The notes beneath the pieces were generated by a model. The model had not been told where the DNA came from, made no database searches, and worked only from the letters and a program-made list of their open reading frames with translations. Of a stretch of 64,000 nucleotides of DNA, positions 26,867 through 37,129 are shown piece by piece; position 1 is the stretch's first letter; each line of letters starts with the position of its first letter. The stretch spans positions 62,001 through 126,000 of the forward strand of contig NZ_JBBBNY010000005.1 of the NCBI RefSeq assembly GCF_037137055.1. The letters are read 5' to 3'. Origin of the DNA: Frateuria_A yonginensis. GTDB taxonomy: Bacteria > Pseudomonadota > Gammaproteobacteria > Xanthomonadales > Rhodanobacteraceae. The position numbers were made by a program, and so were the translations under genes.

Positions 26867-28507
26867 ATGTCCTATCAGGTCCTCGCCCGCAAGTGGCGCC
26901 CGCGCAAGTTCGTCGAGCTTGTCGGGCAGGAACACGTGGTGCGCGCGCTGACCAACGCGCTCGACACCGGGCGCATGCACCACGCCTACCTGTTCACCGG
27001 CACCCGCGGCGTGGGCAAGACCACCATCGCGCGCATCTTCGCCAAGTCGCTCAACTGCGAGCGTGGCGAGTCGGCCGACCCCTGCGGCGAGTGCGCGGTC
27101 TGCACGGCGGTGGACGCCGGCCGCTTCGTGGACCTGCTGGAGATCGATGCGGCCAGCAACACCGGCGTGGACGACGTGCGCGAGGTGATCGAGAACGCGC
27201 AGTACGCGCCGGCGCGCGGCCGCTTCAAGGTGTACCTGGTGGACGAGGTGCACATGCTCTCCAAGCCGGCCTTCAACGCGCTGCTGAAGACGCTGGAGGA
27301 GCCGCCGCCGCACGTGAAGTTCCTGCTCGCGACCACCGACCCGCAGAAGCTGCCGGTGACCGTGCTCTCGCGCTGCCTGAAGTTCAACCTCAAGCGCCTG
27401 CTGCCCGAGCAGATCGCCGGGCAGATGCGGCACATCCTGGATGCCGAGCAGATCGCCTACGAGGACGCGGCCATCGCCGAACTGGCCCGGGGCGCCGACG
27501 GTTCGCTGCGCGACGGTCTGTCGCTGCTGGATCAGGCGATCGCCTACGGCGGCGGCGTGCTGAAGGCCGACGAGGTACGCGCCATGCTCGGCAGCGTGGC
27601 GCGCGGCCAGGTGCTGGGCGTGCTCGACGCGCTGGCCGACGGCGACGGCGCGCGGCTGATGGCCGAGTGCGACCGGATCGCCTCGTTCTCGCCCGACTTC
27701 GGCGGCGTGCTCGACGACCTGGCCGCGACCCTGCACCGGGTCCAGCTGATCCAGCTGGTGCCCGGCTACCGCGGCGAGGACGACGGCGACGAGGAGGCGC
27801 TGGCTGCGCTGGCCGGACGGCTGCAGCCGGAGGACGTGCAGCTGTACTACCAGATCGCCACCAGCGGCCGCCGCGACCTTGCGCTGGCACCGGATGCGCG
27901 CACCGGCTTCGAGATGGCGCTGCTGCGCATGCTGGCGTTCCGCCCGGCCGACGCCGGCGAGGCACCGGCGGAGCGCGTGGCGCGTCCCGTCGCGCCGCCG
28001 CGTGCCGCGCCGGCGGCAGTCCAGCAGCCATCGGCACCGACCTCGCCGGCGCCCGCGGCCCCCTCCCGCCCGGCACCCACGACACCGCCCGCGCGCGCGT
28101 CCGTGCCGAGCGACGCGCGCGGCCTGCCGCACTGGGAATCGCTGATCGAACAGGCCAACCTGCGCGGCCCGCTGGGCCAGCTCGCGCAGAACGCGGCCTT
28201 GCGCGAACGCGACGGTCACACCCTGGTGCTGGCCCTGCAGCCGGCCCACATGCACCTGGCCGTGGAGCCGATGGTCAGCCAGATGGAGGAACGCATCGGC
28301 CAGGCGCTGGGCGAGCGCATCAAGCTGCGTTTCGTCAGCGACAGCCAGAGTGCGGCGCAGACGCCGGCCGCGCGGGCCGCATCGGCGCGCGAGAGCGCGC
28401 AGGGCGCCGCCGAGCAGGCGATCGAGGAGGACCCGCTGGTGCAGTCCCTCAAGCGCGAATTCGGCGCCCGCGTGGTGCCGCAGTCGGTCAAACCCATCGA
28501 ACAGTAA
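26867..28507 (+). CDS. dnaX: DNA polymerase III subunit tau (gamma/tau)
   Basis: A 546-residue clamp-loader ATPase. The start MSYQVLARKWRPRKFVELVGQ is canonical. The Walker A loop is GTRGVGKTTIAR, the zinc module runs from CERGESADPCGECAVC, Walker B is VYLVDEVHML, and the SRC motif is in TVLSRCLKFN. A Pro/Ala-rich linker (about 365-420) leads to the tau C-terminal region that binds the polymerase and helicase. I see no A-rich slippery run that would give a frameshifted gamma form as in E. coli. It is shorter than the 643 residues of E. coli tau. It forms a unit with ybaB and recR. Confidence 0.96.
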   Translation: MSYQVLARKWRPRKFVELVGQEHVVRALTNALDTGRMHHAYLFTGTRGVGKTTIARIFAKSLNCERGESADPCGECAVCTAVDAGRFVDLLEIDAASNTGVDDVREVIENAQYAPARGRFKVYLVDEVHMLSKPAFNALLKTLEEPPPHVKFLLATTDPQKLPVTVLSRCLKFNLKRLLPEQIAGQMRHILDAEQIAYEDAAIAELARGADGSLRDGLSLLDQAIAYGGGVLKADEVRAMLGSVARGQVLGVLDALADGDGARLMAECDRIASFSPDFGGVLDDLAATLHRVQLIQLVPGYRGEDDGDEEALAALAGRLQPEDVQLYYQIATSGRRDLALAPDARTGFEMALLRMLAFRPADAGEAPAERVARPVAPPRAAPAAVQQPSAPTSPAPAAPSRPAPTTPPARASVPSDARGLPHWESLIEQANLRGPLGQLAQNAALRERDGHTLVLALQPAHMHLAVEPMVSQMEERIGQALGERIKLRFVSDSQSAAQTPAARAASARESAQGAAEQAIEEDPLVQSLKREFGARVVPQSVKPIEQ

Positions 28508-28520
28508 TCGGAGCAATGCC

Positions 28521-28844
28521 ATGAGAGGCCAGATCGGTCAGCTGATGCAGCAGGCCCAGCGCATGCAGGAAGACATGAAGCGCGCGCAGGAGGAGATCGC
28601 CAGGATGGAGGTCACCGGCAGCGCCGGCGGCGGCCTGGTGACGGTGCTGATGACCGGCGCGCACGAGGTGCGCCGCGTGCAGATCGACCGCAAGCTGTTC
28701 GCCGACGACCCGGAGATGGCCGAGGACCTCGTCGCCGCCGCGGTCAACGACGCGGTAAACAAGGTCGCGGAGGCGAGCAAGAACAAGCTGGGCGGTCTTA
28801 CCGCCGGCCTCAACCTGCCGCCCGGCTTCAAGATGCCGTTCTGA
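28521..28844 (+). CDS. YbaB/EbfC family nucleoid-associated protein
   Basis: A 107-residue dimeric DNA-binding protein. It starts MRGQIGQLMQQAQRMQEDMK, with the central EVTGSAGGGLVTVLMTGAHEV and the ending LTAGLNLPPGFKMPF, all typical of the family. GGAG precedes ATG 28521, 13 bp after dnaX. The dnaX-ybaB-recR order is highly conserved, suggesting a shared role in replication and recombination. Confidence 0.95.
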   Translation: MRGQIGQLMQQAQRMQEDMKRAQEEIARMEVTGSAGGGLVTVLMTGAHEVRRVQIDRKLFADDPEMAEDLVAAAVNDAVNKVAEASKNKLGGLTAGLNLPPGFKMPF

Positions 28845-28863
28845 AGGAAGGGCGCGGGATGCG

Positions 28864-28917
28864 CAGCGAGGGCGTGTCGTTGCGAGCCTTCCCTCCGCCG
28901 CGTTCGCGCCCTCGCTG
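28864..28917. repeat. Inverted repeat between ybaB and recR
   Basis: An 11-bp perfect inverted repeat, CAGCGAGGGCG (28864-28874) and CGCCCTCGCTG (28907-28917), with a 32-nt loop. It has no T-run, so it is a poor terminator candidate, but it could stabilise or process the dnaX-ybaB-recR transcript. Confidence 0.45.
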
Positions 28918-28950
28918 TCCGCCATCGCTCGTCCTCCCGATCAAGGCCCC

Positions 28951-29550
28951 ATGACCGGTTCCCCCCTGCTCGCCGACCTCATCGAAGCCCTGCGCTGCCT
29001 GCCCGGCGTGGGCGGCAAGAGCGCGCAGCGGATGGCGTTCCACCTGCTCGAACGCGAGCGGACGCGGGGCCTCAAGCTGGCGGGCGTTCTGCGCGAGGCG
29101 ATGGAGCGCATCGGCAACTGCACGCGTTGCCGCAACTTCAGCGAGGAGCCGGTGTGTTCGCTCTGCGCCAGTCCGGGCCGCGACCGCCACGTGCTGTGCG
29201 TAGTGGAGTCGCCCACCGACCTGGCGGCCATCGAGCAGGCCACCGGCTACCGCGGGCAGTACTTCGTGCTGCTGGGGCGGCTGTCGCCGCTGGACGGGCT
29301 GGGACCCGAGGAACTGGGGCTGGCGCAACTCAGCGAACGCCTGGCCGAGGGCGAGATCGAGGAGCTGATCATCGCCACCAACCCGACGGTGGAGGGCGAG
29401 GCCACCGCCCATTACCTGGCGCAGCTCGCCCACGCCGGGGGCGTACGGCCCACCCGCCTGGCGCACGGCGTGCCGCTGGGTGGCGAGCTCGAGTACGTCG
29501 ACCGCGGCACCCTGGCGCACGCCTTCGGCAGCCGCCAGGCGCTGGAGTGA
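28951..29550 (+). CDS. recR: Recombination mediator RecR
   Basis: A 199-residue protein that with RecO and RecF loads RecA on gapped DNA. The N-terminal helix-hairpin-helix LRCLPGVGGKSAQRMAFHLL is followed by a four-Cys zinc finger (CTRCRNFSEEPVCSLC). The Toprim domain contains CVVESPTDLAAIE and IIATNPTVEGEATAHYL. Length and motifs are standard. Cytosolic. Confidence 0.97.
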   Translation: MTGSPLLADLIEALRCLPGVGGKSAQRMAFHLLERERTRGLKLAGVLREAMERIGNCTRCRNFSEEPVCSLCASPGRDRHVLCVVESPTDLAAIEQATGYRGQYFVLLGRLSPLDGLGPEELGLAQLSERLAEGEIEELIIATNPTVEGEATAHYLAQLAHAGGVRPTRLAHGVPLGGELEYVDRGTLAHAFGSRQALE

Positions 29551-29924
29551 TCATGGCAGAGCCGCGGCTCGCGCTGGAGCCGTCCACGCCCGCCTAAACC
29601 TGAGCTTTGCGGTGGCCGCCGGCCTCGGCGCCACGCACGAGGCCACCGCCGTGACCGGCCTGCCCGCGAGCGGGTGGCCGTCTGCGATCACGAGGAAGCA
29701 GGCGTTCCTGCAGGTGGTGGACCGCGGCACGGCCCGACCGCCAGCGGCGCGGACCAGGCCGGGCATCATGGCTGCGTGACGAACAGGCACGCAGGCGGGC
29801 GTCCGGCATCGTGATGACCCTGCTGGCCGACGGCGGGCGCACCGGCTCCAGGAACGGCCGGGTTTCCGGCTGAGCGCGCCGCGCGGGTATGCTGCTGCGC
29901 TGTGAAACGCGGCAGGAGTCAGGC
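29551..29924. other. Intergenic stretch without recognisable gene
   Basis: 374 bp between recR and the HIT-protein gene. Short frames exist on both strands (for example 29551-29790 on the minus strand) but none has a family motif or a good ribosome site. A TATGCT -10-like box at 29888-29893 probably serves the HIT gene. It could be remnants of a decayed gene; I see nothing that proves it. Confidence 0.4.
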
Positions 29925-30269
29925 ATGGGCGACACCATCTTCGGCAAGATCATCCGGCGCGAGGTCCCCGCCGACATCGTGTACGAGAACGACGAGGTCC
30001 TGGGCTTCCGCGACCTCAATCCGCAGGCGCCGGTGCACGTGCTGTTCGTGCCCAAGAAGGCCCTGCCCACGCTCGACGAGGCCGGGCCCGAGGATGCGGA
30101 ACTGCTCGGCAAGGTGTTGCTGGCCGCGGCCGACTACGCGCGGCAGCAAGGCCTGGCGGAGCAGGGCTACCGCACCGTGATCAACTGCAACGAGCACGGC
30201 GGGCAGACCGTATTCCACCTGCACGTGCACCTGCTGGCCGGACGCCGGATGAGCTGGCCGCCGGGCTGA
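29925..30269 (+). CDS. Histidine triad (HIT/HinT) nucleotide hydrolase
   Basis: A 114-residue protein. DTIFGKIIRREVPADIVYE and FRDLNPQAPVHVLFVPKK are HinT signatures. The catalytic triad His98-x-His100-x-His102 lies in VFHLHVHLLAGR, the middle or last histidine attacking the alpha phosphate of adenosine phosphoramidates. AGGAG seven bases before ATG 29925 fixes the start. Cytosolic; ends before a shared terminator with the convergent lipoprotein gene. Confidence 0.95.
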   Translation: MGDTIFGKIIRREVPADIVYENDEVLGFRDLNPQAPVHVLFVPKKALPTLDEAGPEDAELLGKVLLAAADYARQQGLAEQGYRTVINCNEHGGQTVFHLHVHLLAGRRMSWPPG

Positions 30270-30308
30270 GCAGACACGGCAGGGCGCGTTTCGGGCGGTG
30301 GAAACGGA

Positions 30309-30331
30309 AACGCCGGCGCGGGGCCGGCGTT
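30309..30331. terminator. Hairpin terminator between convergent genes
   Basis: AACGCCGGC (30309-30317) pairs perfectly with GCCGGCGTT (30323-30331) around a five-base loop. On the minus strand it is followed by TTCCGTTTCC. It separates the HIT gene from the Slp-like lipoprotein gene and probably works for the latter or for both. Confidence 0.65.
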
Positions 30332-30340
30332 CCATGGCGA

Positions 30341-30943
30341 TTACCTGTGGGTCGGCTTGGGTGCCGGTGCGGGCGCGGGGGCCGGCCGCACGATGATCAC
30401 CCGCGGGCGGTCCCAGAACGGGTCGCCCCAGGGGCCCCAGTACGGACCCCAGCCCGGGCCCCAGAAGGGGTCGTAGAAGCCGGGCGGGTAGCGCACGGTG
30501 ACCGGACGCTTGGGCCACAGGTAGACCACGTCGGCCTCCACGCGCGGGTACGCGTAGTCGTAGTCGCCCACCTTCTTGGTCACGGTGCCATGCAGGGTGC
30601 CGGTGACGGTCAGTTCGCGGCCGCGGGTGAACACTTCAGGATCGTAGAAGCCGTCGTGGCAGGCCACGAAGCGGCCCTCGGTCTCGCCGCTGGTGCCGGT
30701 CTCGGGCCGCGCCTGCTTGTCCAGCGGGCGCGAGAGCACGTAGAAGCAGGTCTGCTGCGGACCGGGTTCGGTGCTGATGATCTCGCCGCCCCAGCGTACC
30801 TTCGCACCGCCGGCGCCACCCTGCTGGGCGCCGGCCGTGCTGACGTTGGAGTAGTTGCCCTGCAGCGGCTGGGGCACGGTCGCGCAGGCGCTCAGCAGAC
30901 CGATGGCGGCGGCCAGGGTCAGAGGGCGGTAAGGAAAGGACAT
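30341..30943 (-). CDS. Slp family outer-membrane lipoprotein
   Basis: A 200-residue precursor. The signal peptide LTLAAAIGLLSACATVPQPL has a lipobox (LSAC) for signal peptidase II, and residue +2 is Ala, which favours outer-membrane sorting. The body KVRWGGEIISTEPGPQQTCF matches the Slp/YeaY starvation-inducible lipoproteins. The C-terminus is an odd Gly/Trp/Pro-rich stretch (YDPFWGPGWGPYWGPWGDPF) ending in Pro-Ala repeats. An AAGGA site sits before ATG 30943. Function unknown; envelope stress or acid protection is suggested for relatives. Confidence 0.85.
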   Translation of the reverse strand: MSFPYRPLTLAAAIGLLSACATVPQPLQGNYSNVSTAGAQQGGAGGAKVRWGGEIISTEPGPQQTCFYVLSRPLDKQARPETGTSGETEGRFVACHDGFYDPEVFTRGRELTVTGTLHGTVTKKVGDYDYAYPRVEADVVYLWPKRPVTVRYPPGFYDPFWGPGWGPYWGPWGDPFWDRPRVIIVRPAPAPAPAPKPTHR

Positions 30944-30990
30944 GGCGGTTCTCCCGGAAGGACAGCGGCCGCACAAGCGGTCGCGGATGC

Positions 30991-32955
30991 TCATTTGACC
31001 ACGCGGCGCGGCCGGAATTCCCGTACCGCCCGCTGGAACCGGCGCGACAGTTCAGGCGCCGGTTCGTCGTGTGCGTAGCGTAAATCGAGATAGCGGTCCA
31101 TCAGTCGCTCCAGTTCCGCGCGTTGCGCGGGCAGAGCCCGGGCGGCGCGGCGCAGGTAATGTTGCGGCCCCTCGCCGCGACGGCGCGTGACGCCGCAGCG
31201 GGCGAGCTTGGCCTCCAGCCGGCGCATCGCCTGGCGCAGCGGGTCGGGCCGCTCGCGGTGCCACAGCGCCCAGCCCACCCCCAGCGCCACGCACAGGCCC
31301 ATGCCCACCGCCAGCAGCAGGCCCAGCATCGCCGTGCCGGTTTCCTGGATGCCGAACGAGGTCAGCAGGCCGCGCTGGCGCAGCGTGTCGAAACCGATAA
31401 CGCCCTGGTTCCACCAATGGTTGACCACGTCCCAGCGGTTGCCCAGGGCCTCGATCCAGCCGCGCTGCGTCCAGTCGAGCTGGTCGCCGGCCGCCGCGGT
31501 CGCGCCCAGGCTGACGCGCTCCGGGCGCACCGCCGCGGTGGGGTCCACCCGGACCCAGCCGCGCCCCTCCAGCCAGACCTCGCTCCAGGCGTGCGCATCG
31601 GACTGGCGCACCAGCAGGTAGCGGCCCATGCCGTTCCAGAAGCCGCCCTGGTAGCCGGTCACCACGCGGGCGGGAATGCCGGCGGCACGCATGAGCACGG
31701 TGAAGGCGGACGCGTAGTGCTCGCAGAAGCCTTCGCGGGTGCCGAACAGGAAATCGTCGACGTTGTCGCGGCCCAGCGGTGCGGGCGCCAGCGTGTAGCG
31801 GAAGCCGTCGTTGTGAAACAGCGCCAGCGCGGTGCGCACGATGGCGCCGGCGTCGCTCCCGTAGTGCTGGCGCCACGCGCGGCCCTGCGCTACGGCCCGC
31901 GGGTTGAAGCCGGCCGGAAGCTGCAGCCAACGGCGGGGTTGCGCATCCGCCTGCGGCTCGAGCCGGTAACGGACCGCCGAATCGAGCGTGTAGTCGAGCA
32001 GGTTGTCCACCGGCTTGGCCGCCAGGATCACGTGGTCGCGTCCCATCTGGGCGCCTGCCGGCGCCGCGAGGGGGACGTCCAGCGCGGGCAGGACGTGCCG
32101 GTGGGTCGGTTCGAGGGTGACGTGGTAGCGCAGCGCCGCCGCCGGCTCGATCGGGACGGGCGGCTGGCCGGCCGTCTGCGCCGCGTGCCAGGTGAAGCCG
32201 TCGAAGTACGACATCACGTAGGCGCGGAAGTAGCGCAGCTGGCGGTCCGGCGGCGCGCCGTCGAAGCTGACCCGCATCGCCGGGCGGTCGTCGGTGAGCA
32301 GCTCGGTGAAACGGCCGGGCGACATGGTGTCGCTCAGGCCGGTGCGTGCCTCCGCCTGGTTCGGTGCGCCCCACAGTGGCGAACTCAGCCGCGGTACCAG
32401 CACGAAGGCGAGCAGCGCCAGCGGTACCGCGGTGGCGAGCAGCTTCAGCCCGGGAAGCAGGGTCTGCGGCAGGCGGGTGGGGAACTGGGCCGGCTCCAGC
32501 GCGCGCAGCGTGGCGAGCGCCGGCAGCAGCCCCAGCGCCACCACGAAGGTGGCGACCAGGCCCTGGTCGAACAGCAGCGCGGCCATCAGGCCGAAGCAGC
32601 CGAAGCTGATGCCGACCCGAGCGTCGCGCGCCGTCTCGCTCTCCAGCAGCTTGAGCACCAGCAGTCCTACCGCCAGCGCCGAGCCCGGCTCGCGACCGAA
32701 GAGGGTGCCGTAGCGCAGGATGACGGTGGCCGCCAGCAGGCCGATCAGCGGCAGCTTGAGCAGCAGCGGCGCGCGCCTGCCGTCGCGCCGCCGCTGCCAC
32801 CAGCGCGCCAGCAGCACCAGCGCCAGCAGGAGGGTGAGCCACCACGGCAGGTGCGGCGCGTGCACGCCGAGCACGCAGGCCATGGTGAGGCAGAGCAGGT
32901 CGAACGCCCGCGCATCCAGCCGCGTCTCGCCGCCCGCTTGCCGCAGGCCGTTCAT
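30991..32955 (-). CDS. tgpA: TgpA-type membrane transglutaminase (DUF3488/transglutaminase-like)
   Basis: A 654-residue inner-membrane protein. An N-terminal block of about six helices (DUF3488, residues about 15-185) is followed by a periplasmic papain-like transglutaminase core. That core has Cys near residue 410 (REGFCEHYASAF), His near 454 (SDAHAWSEVW) and Asp near 470 (RVDPT), so the triad is complete. One more helix (LGLLLAVGMGLCVALG) and a cytosolic DUF4129-like tail follow. The Pseudomonas homologue TgpA is essential. It overlaps the DUF58 gene by four bases; the moxR-DUF58-tgpA set is a conserved operon. Confidence 0.9.
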   Translation of the reverse strand: MNGLRQAGGETRLDARAFDLLCLTMACVLGVHAPHLPWWLTLLLALVLLARWWQRRRDGRRAPLLLKLPLIGLLAATVILRYGTLFGREPGSALAVGLLVLKLLESETARDARVGISFGCFGLMAALLFDQGLVATFVVALGLLPALATLRALEPAQFPTRLPQTLLPGLKLLATAVPLALLAFVLVPRLSSPLWGAPNQAEARTGLSDTMSPGRFTELLTDDRPAMRVSFDGAPPDRQLRYFRAYVMSYFDGFTWHAAQTAGQPPVPIEPAAALRYHVTLEPTHRHVLPALDVPLAAPAGAQMGRDHVILAAKPVDNLLDYTLDSAVRYRLEPQADAQPRRWLQLPAGFNPRAVAQGRAWRQHYGSDAGAIVRTALALFHNDGFRYTLAPAPLGRDNVDDFLFGTREGFCEHYASAFTVLMRAAGIPARVVTGYQGGFWNGMGRYLLVRQSDAHAWSEVWLEGRGWVRVDPTAAVRPERVSLGATAAAGDQLDWTQRGWIEALGNRWDVVNHWWNQGVIGFDTLRQRGLLTSFGIQETGTAMLGLLLAVGMGLCVALGVGWALWHRERPDPLRQAMRRLEAKLARCGVTRRRGEGPQHYLRRAARALPAQRAELERLMDRYLDLRYAHDEPAPELSRRFQRAVREFRPRRVVK

Positions 32956-33904
32956 GGCAGTGTCGCCAGTGCGCTCATGCAGCGCGCGTAGTGCGCCGGG
33001 CCGCTGCCGACCTCGATCGGCTGGCCCGGCAGCCACAGGCTGTGGCGGCGGCCCTGGGCGTGCGCCTCGCCCAGCCAGCGGGCCAGGCGGGCGATGCGGG
33101 CCTCGTTGTCCATGCCCTCCAGCTCGCGCCAGTCCAGCCGCCACTCGGGGCGCGACTCCGGCTGCTCGAAATCCTTGCTCAGCAGGTGACCCAGCCGCGC
33201 ACTGGCCTTCCAGGCGATGTGCTTGCGCGGATCGCCGCTGCGGTAATCGCGCAAGGCGGCCAGGTCCTCGCCGTGGTGCAGGCGCGGGCGCAGGCCTTCG
33301 TCGGCCGGCAGGCGCGGCGGCGGGCCGCCGCTCTCCGGTCGTGGCCAGACCAGCACGGACTGCTCCGGATGCAGCCAGCTCCACGCGCGGAACAGCCCCA
33401 GCGGCCACGTCGTCCACACGCGCAGCCGCGGCAAGGGCTGCCAGCCCCGCTTGCGGGTGGCCAGCGGCAGGGTGACGTCGGTCTTGCCGGAAGCATCGAC
33501 GGCGAACGCCTCGGTGTGCTGGCCCAGGTCCACGCGGATCGCGCTGCGTGCGCGCGCCGCCTCGAACTCCAGGGTGAGCGCGAGTGGCTCGCCGGCGATC
33601 GCCTGGCCGGCGCGCACACCGGTGAGCGCCAGCCCGTCCAGCGCACGGAAGGCGATCAGCATGCTGGCCGAACCGGCGGCGCCCAGCATGCAGGTGAGCA
33701 GCAGCGCGGCGTTGTTGGAATAGTTGAGCGCGCCCACCAGCATCACCAGCAGCAGCACCGTGAAGCCGATGCCGAAGCCGGTCGGCACGATGTAGATGCG
33801 CCGGCGGTGCAGGCGGATCGGCAGCGGTTCCGCGCGGCGGAACCGGGTCAGCGCGGGCAGCCGGCGCTCGGCCAGTTGCTGCAGGCGGCGCAGCGCGTCA
33901 CGCA

Positions 33905-33905
<1 letters not shown>
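32952..33905 (-). CDS. DUF58 domain protein
   Basis: A 317-residue protein. Two N-terminal hydrophobic segments (about 42-95: IVPTGFGIGFTVLLLVMLVG and an adjacent helix) anchor it, and the C-terminal DUF58 motif LRDYRSGDPRKHIAWKASAR is intact. It is coupled at both ends: its start overlaps the moxR stop, and its stop overlaps the tgpA start. It is thought to work with the MoxR ATPase on membrane-protein maturation; the biochemical role is unknown. Confidence 0.9.
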
Positions 33906-34844
<939 letters not shown>

Positions 34845-34846
<2 letters not shown>

Positions 34847-36473
34847 GGGTTCCTGGCAGTCGGCACGGGCGGAACGCGGGGAGGGCGGTTCGAGTGTAGC
34901 GGCCGGGCTCGCGCGCTGGCGAGGCGCGTTCCTCATCGCTTTCATCGCGCTGCTGGTGCTCAAGGGCATCATCGCCGCCACGCTGTCGCCGTTCGGCGAC
35001 GAAGCCTTCTACTGGCTGGAAAGCCGTCATCCGGCCTGGGGCTACAGCGACCTGCCGCCGCTCACCGCCTGGCTGATCCGCTTCGGCGAAGCCGTCGCCG
35101 GGCACGGCCTGCTCGGCATGCGCTGGCCGTTCCTGTTGCTGGGGAGTCTGCTGCCGTGGGTGGTCGTGGCCTTCGCGCGGCGCGCCTTCGACGCGCGCGC
35201 CGGCTGGCAGGCCGGCCTGCTGTGCCTGGCCCTGCCACTGGCCGGCAGCTTCGGGGTGATGGCGATGCCCGACGTGCCGCTGACCCTCGCCATTGCGGTC
35301 GCACTGTACGCGCTGCTTCGCGCGATGGAGCAGGACCGCCGGCGCGACTGGCTGCTGCTGGGCGCGGCGCTGGCGGTGGCATGGCTGACCCATTACCGCG
35401 CGGCGATGGCGATGCTGGCCGGCCTGCTGCTGCTCGCCTTCGCCCCGCGCGGCCGCGTGCAGTGGCGGCGGCCCGGCCTGTGGCTGGCGCTGGCGGTCGC
35501 CGCCCTGGGACTGGTGCCGCTGGCCATCTCGAACTGGCGCCAGCACGGCGCCGGGCTCGCCTTCCAGCTGGTCGAACGCAACCCGTGGCGCTTCCACGCG
35601 GACGCGCTGGTGCAGCCGCTGGAACAGGCGCTGGCATGCACGCCGTTGTTGTACGTCGCGCTGCTGTGGGCGCTATGGCGAAGCTGGCGCCGCCGCGGCG
35701 AAGGCGCGCCGTGGGACCTGCTGGCGTGGAGCGCGCTGGGCTTCCTGATGCCGTACTTCGTGCTCGGGCTGTTCGCCGATGACGAGCGCTTCCGTGCGCA
35801 CTGGCCGCTGCCGGGCTACCTGCCCCTGCTGGCGGCGCTGCCGGTGCTGTGCCGGCAGGCCGGTCGCGGCTGGCGCGTCGCCACGCTGGCGGGCGGCGCG
35901 CTGGGTGGCGCCGGCACGCTGCTGGGCCTGGCGTATCTCGCGCTGGCGGCGAGCGGGTCCGGGGTCGGCGTGCTGGCGTCGAGCAAGGCGTTCCCGGCGA
36001 ACTTCGTCGGCTGGCGCGAAAGCGCGACGCAGGCGCAAGCGCTGCTCGCGCGCGAGGACGCGGTGCTGGTCGCGGACAACTTCATGCTGGCCGCCGAACT
36101 GGCCTTCCAGCTCGACGGCCGCCGGCCGGTGTATGCCCTGGACAGCACGCTCAACGTCAAGCACGGTCGTGCGCCGCAATTGGCGCTGTGGCGGCTGGAC
36201 GAGGCCGGCCTGCATGCCTCGCACGCCGGCGCGCCCATGCTGCTGGTGGTGAGCGAGGTGATGCGCGAGCGCGAGAAGCTCGCATGGCTGGGAGCGATCT
36301 GCGGACGCATCGAGGCGCCGCGGCTGGTGGCCCGGCAGACCCTGTTCGAGGGTCGCAAGCGGTTCGCCTATTACCGCGGCCGTGTGCCTGCCGTACCGCA
36401 GCCGCCGCCGGCCGATCCCGCGCAGTGCCTGTTCTGGCGCAACGCGCAGGCGGCGGCCGCCGCCTCGCCATAG
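34845..36473 (+). CDS. Family 39-like (ArnT/PMT-type) membrane glycosyltransferase
   Basis: A 542-residue polytopic protein with about ten transmembrane helices. The first extracytoplasmic loop reads SPFGDEAFYWLESRHPAWGY, with the Asp/Glu pair expected to be catalytic in GT39/ArnT enzymes using polyprenyl-phosphate sugars. SDLPPLTAWLIRFGEA and MAMPDVPLTLAIAVALYALL are also typical. Likely adds a sugar to an envelope glycan or protein; the acceptor is unknown. ATG 34845 overlaps the divergent moxR start. Its TAG stop (36471-36473) is the beginning of a REP element. Confidence 0.85.
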
Positions 36474-36535
36474 GAGCGCGCATCGCTCACGATGCCCTGT
36501 CACCGGGCGCGGGCATCGCGAGCAAGCCCGCACTG
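36471..36535. repeat. REP doublet overlapping the glycosyltransferase stop codon
   Basis: The left REP (TAGGAGCGCGCATCGCTCAC, from 36471) and the inverted right REP (GCATCGCGAGCAAGCCCGCA, 36513-36532) enclose a spacer of about 25 bp. The TAG at 36471-36473 ends the upstream gene. Same family as the elements at 5029, 10097, 13263 and 40600. Confidence 0.75.
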
Positions 36536-36550
36536 ACCGGCACCGCTGGG

Positions 36551-37129
36551 TCAGGGGAGCGCCAGGCCGGCTTCGCGCAGCAGGCGGGCCAGTGCGATCA
36601 GCGGCAGGCCGACCAGCGCCGTCGGATCGCTGTTCTCGATACGTTCGAACAGGGCGATGCCCAGGCCCTCGCACTTGAAGCTGCCGGCGCAGTCGAGGGG
36701 CCGCTCGCGCTCGACGTAGCGCGCGATTTCCTCGCCGGACAAGGGCCGGAACCACACGCGGGTGACGTCCACGTGCGTGCGTCGCCGGCCGTCACGGGTG
36801 TCGAGCAGGCACAGCGCCGTGTGGAAGCACACTTCGCGGCCGGCGCAGGCCGCCAGTTGCACGCGTGCGGCCTCGGCGCTGCCGGGCTTGCCCAGGGCGC
36901 GACCGTCGAGCTCGGCGATCTGGTCCGAGCCGATCACCAGCGCGTCGGGCAGGCCCTGCGCGGCCGCGTCGGCCTTGGCGGCGGCCAGGCGCAGCACGCC
37001 TTCGGCCGGCGTCTCGCCCGGGCGCAGGGTTTCGTCGGTGCCGGGCGCGCGCTGCTCGAAATCGGCGGTCAGGCGGCGCAGCAGCTCGGCGCGGTAGCGC
37101 GAGGTGGAGCCCAGGACCAGGCGGGTCAC
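36551..37129 (-). CDS. Maf-family nucleotide pyrophosphatase (YceF-like)
   Basis: A 192-residue protein. LVLGSTSRYRAELLRRL, VIGSDQIAELDGRALGKPG and the ending FKCEGLGIALFERIENSDPTALVGLPL are typical of the Maf/YceF branch, which hydrolyses non-canonical nucleotides such as 7-methyl-GTP. The start is GTG 37129, overlapping the stop of the upstream gene (GTGA). In proteobacteria YceF is usually found beside yceD-rpmF, as here. Cytosolic. Confidence 0.93.
   Translation of the reverse strand: MTRLVLGSTSRYRAELLRRLTADFEQRAPGTDETLRPGETPAEGVLRLAAAKADAAAQGLPDALVIGSDQIAELDGRALGKPGSAEAARVQLAACAGREVCFHTALCLLDTRDGRRRTHVDVTRVWFRPLSGEEIARYVERERPLDCAGSFKCEGLGIALFERIENSDPTALVGLPLIALARLLREAGLALP

Noticed and set aside
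26867..28507. Programmed frameshift producing a gamma subunit in dnaX
   Set aside because: No A-rich slippery heptamer with a following hairpin is visible in the expected region.
26834..28522. Long minus-strand frame opposite dnaX
   Set aside because: Composition is typical of antisense GC-rich DNA and it has no ribosome site; dnaX accounts for the sequence.
29594..30112. Minus-strand frame over the recR-HIT gap
   Set aside because: It overlaps the HIT gene start, has no motif, and is Arg/Ser-rich like other shadows.
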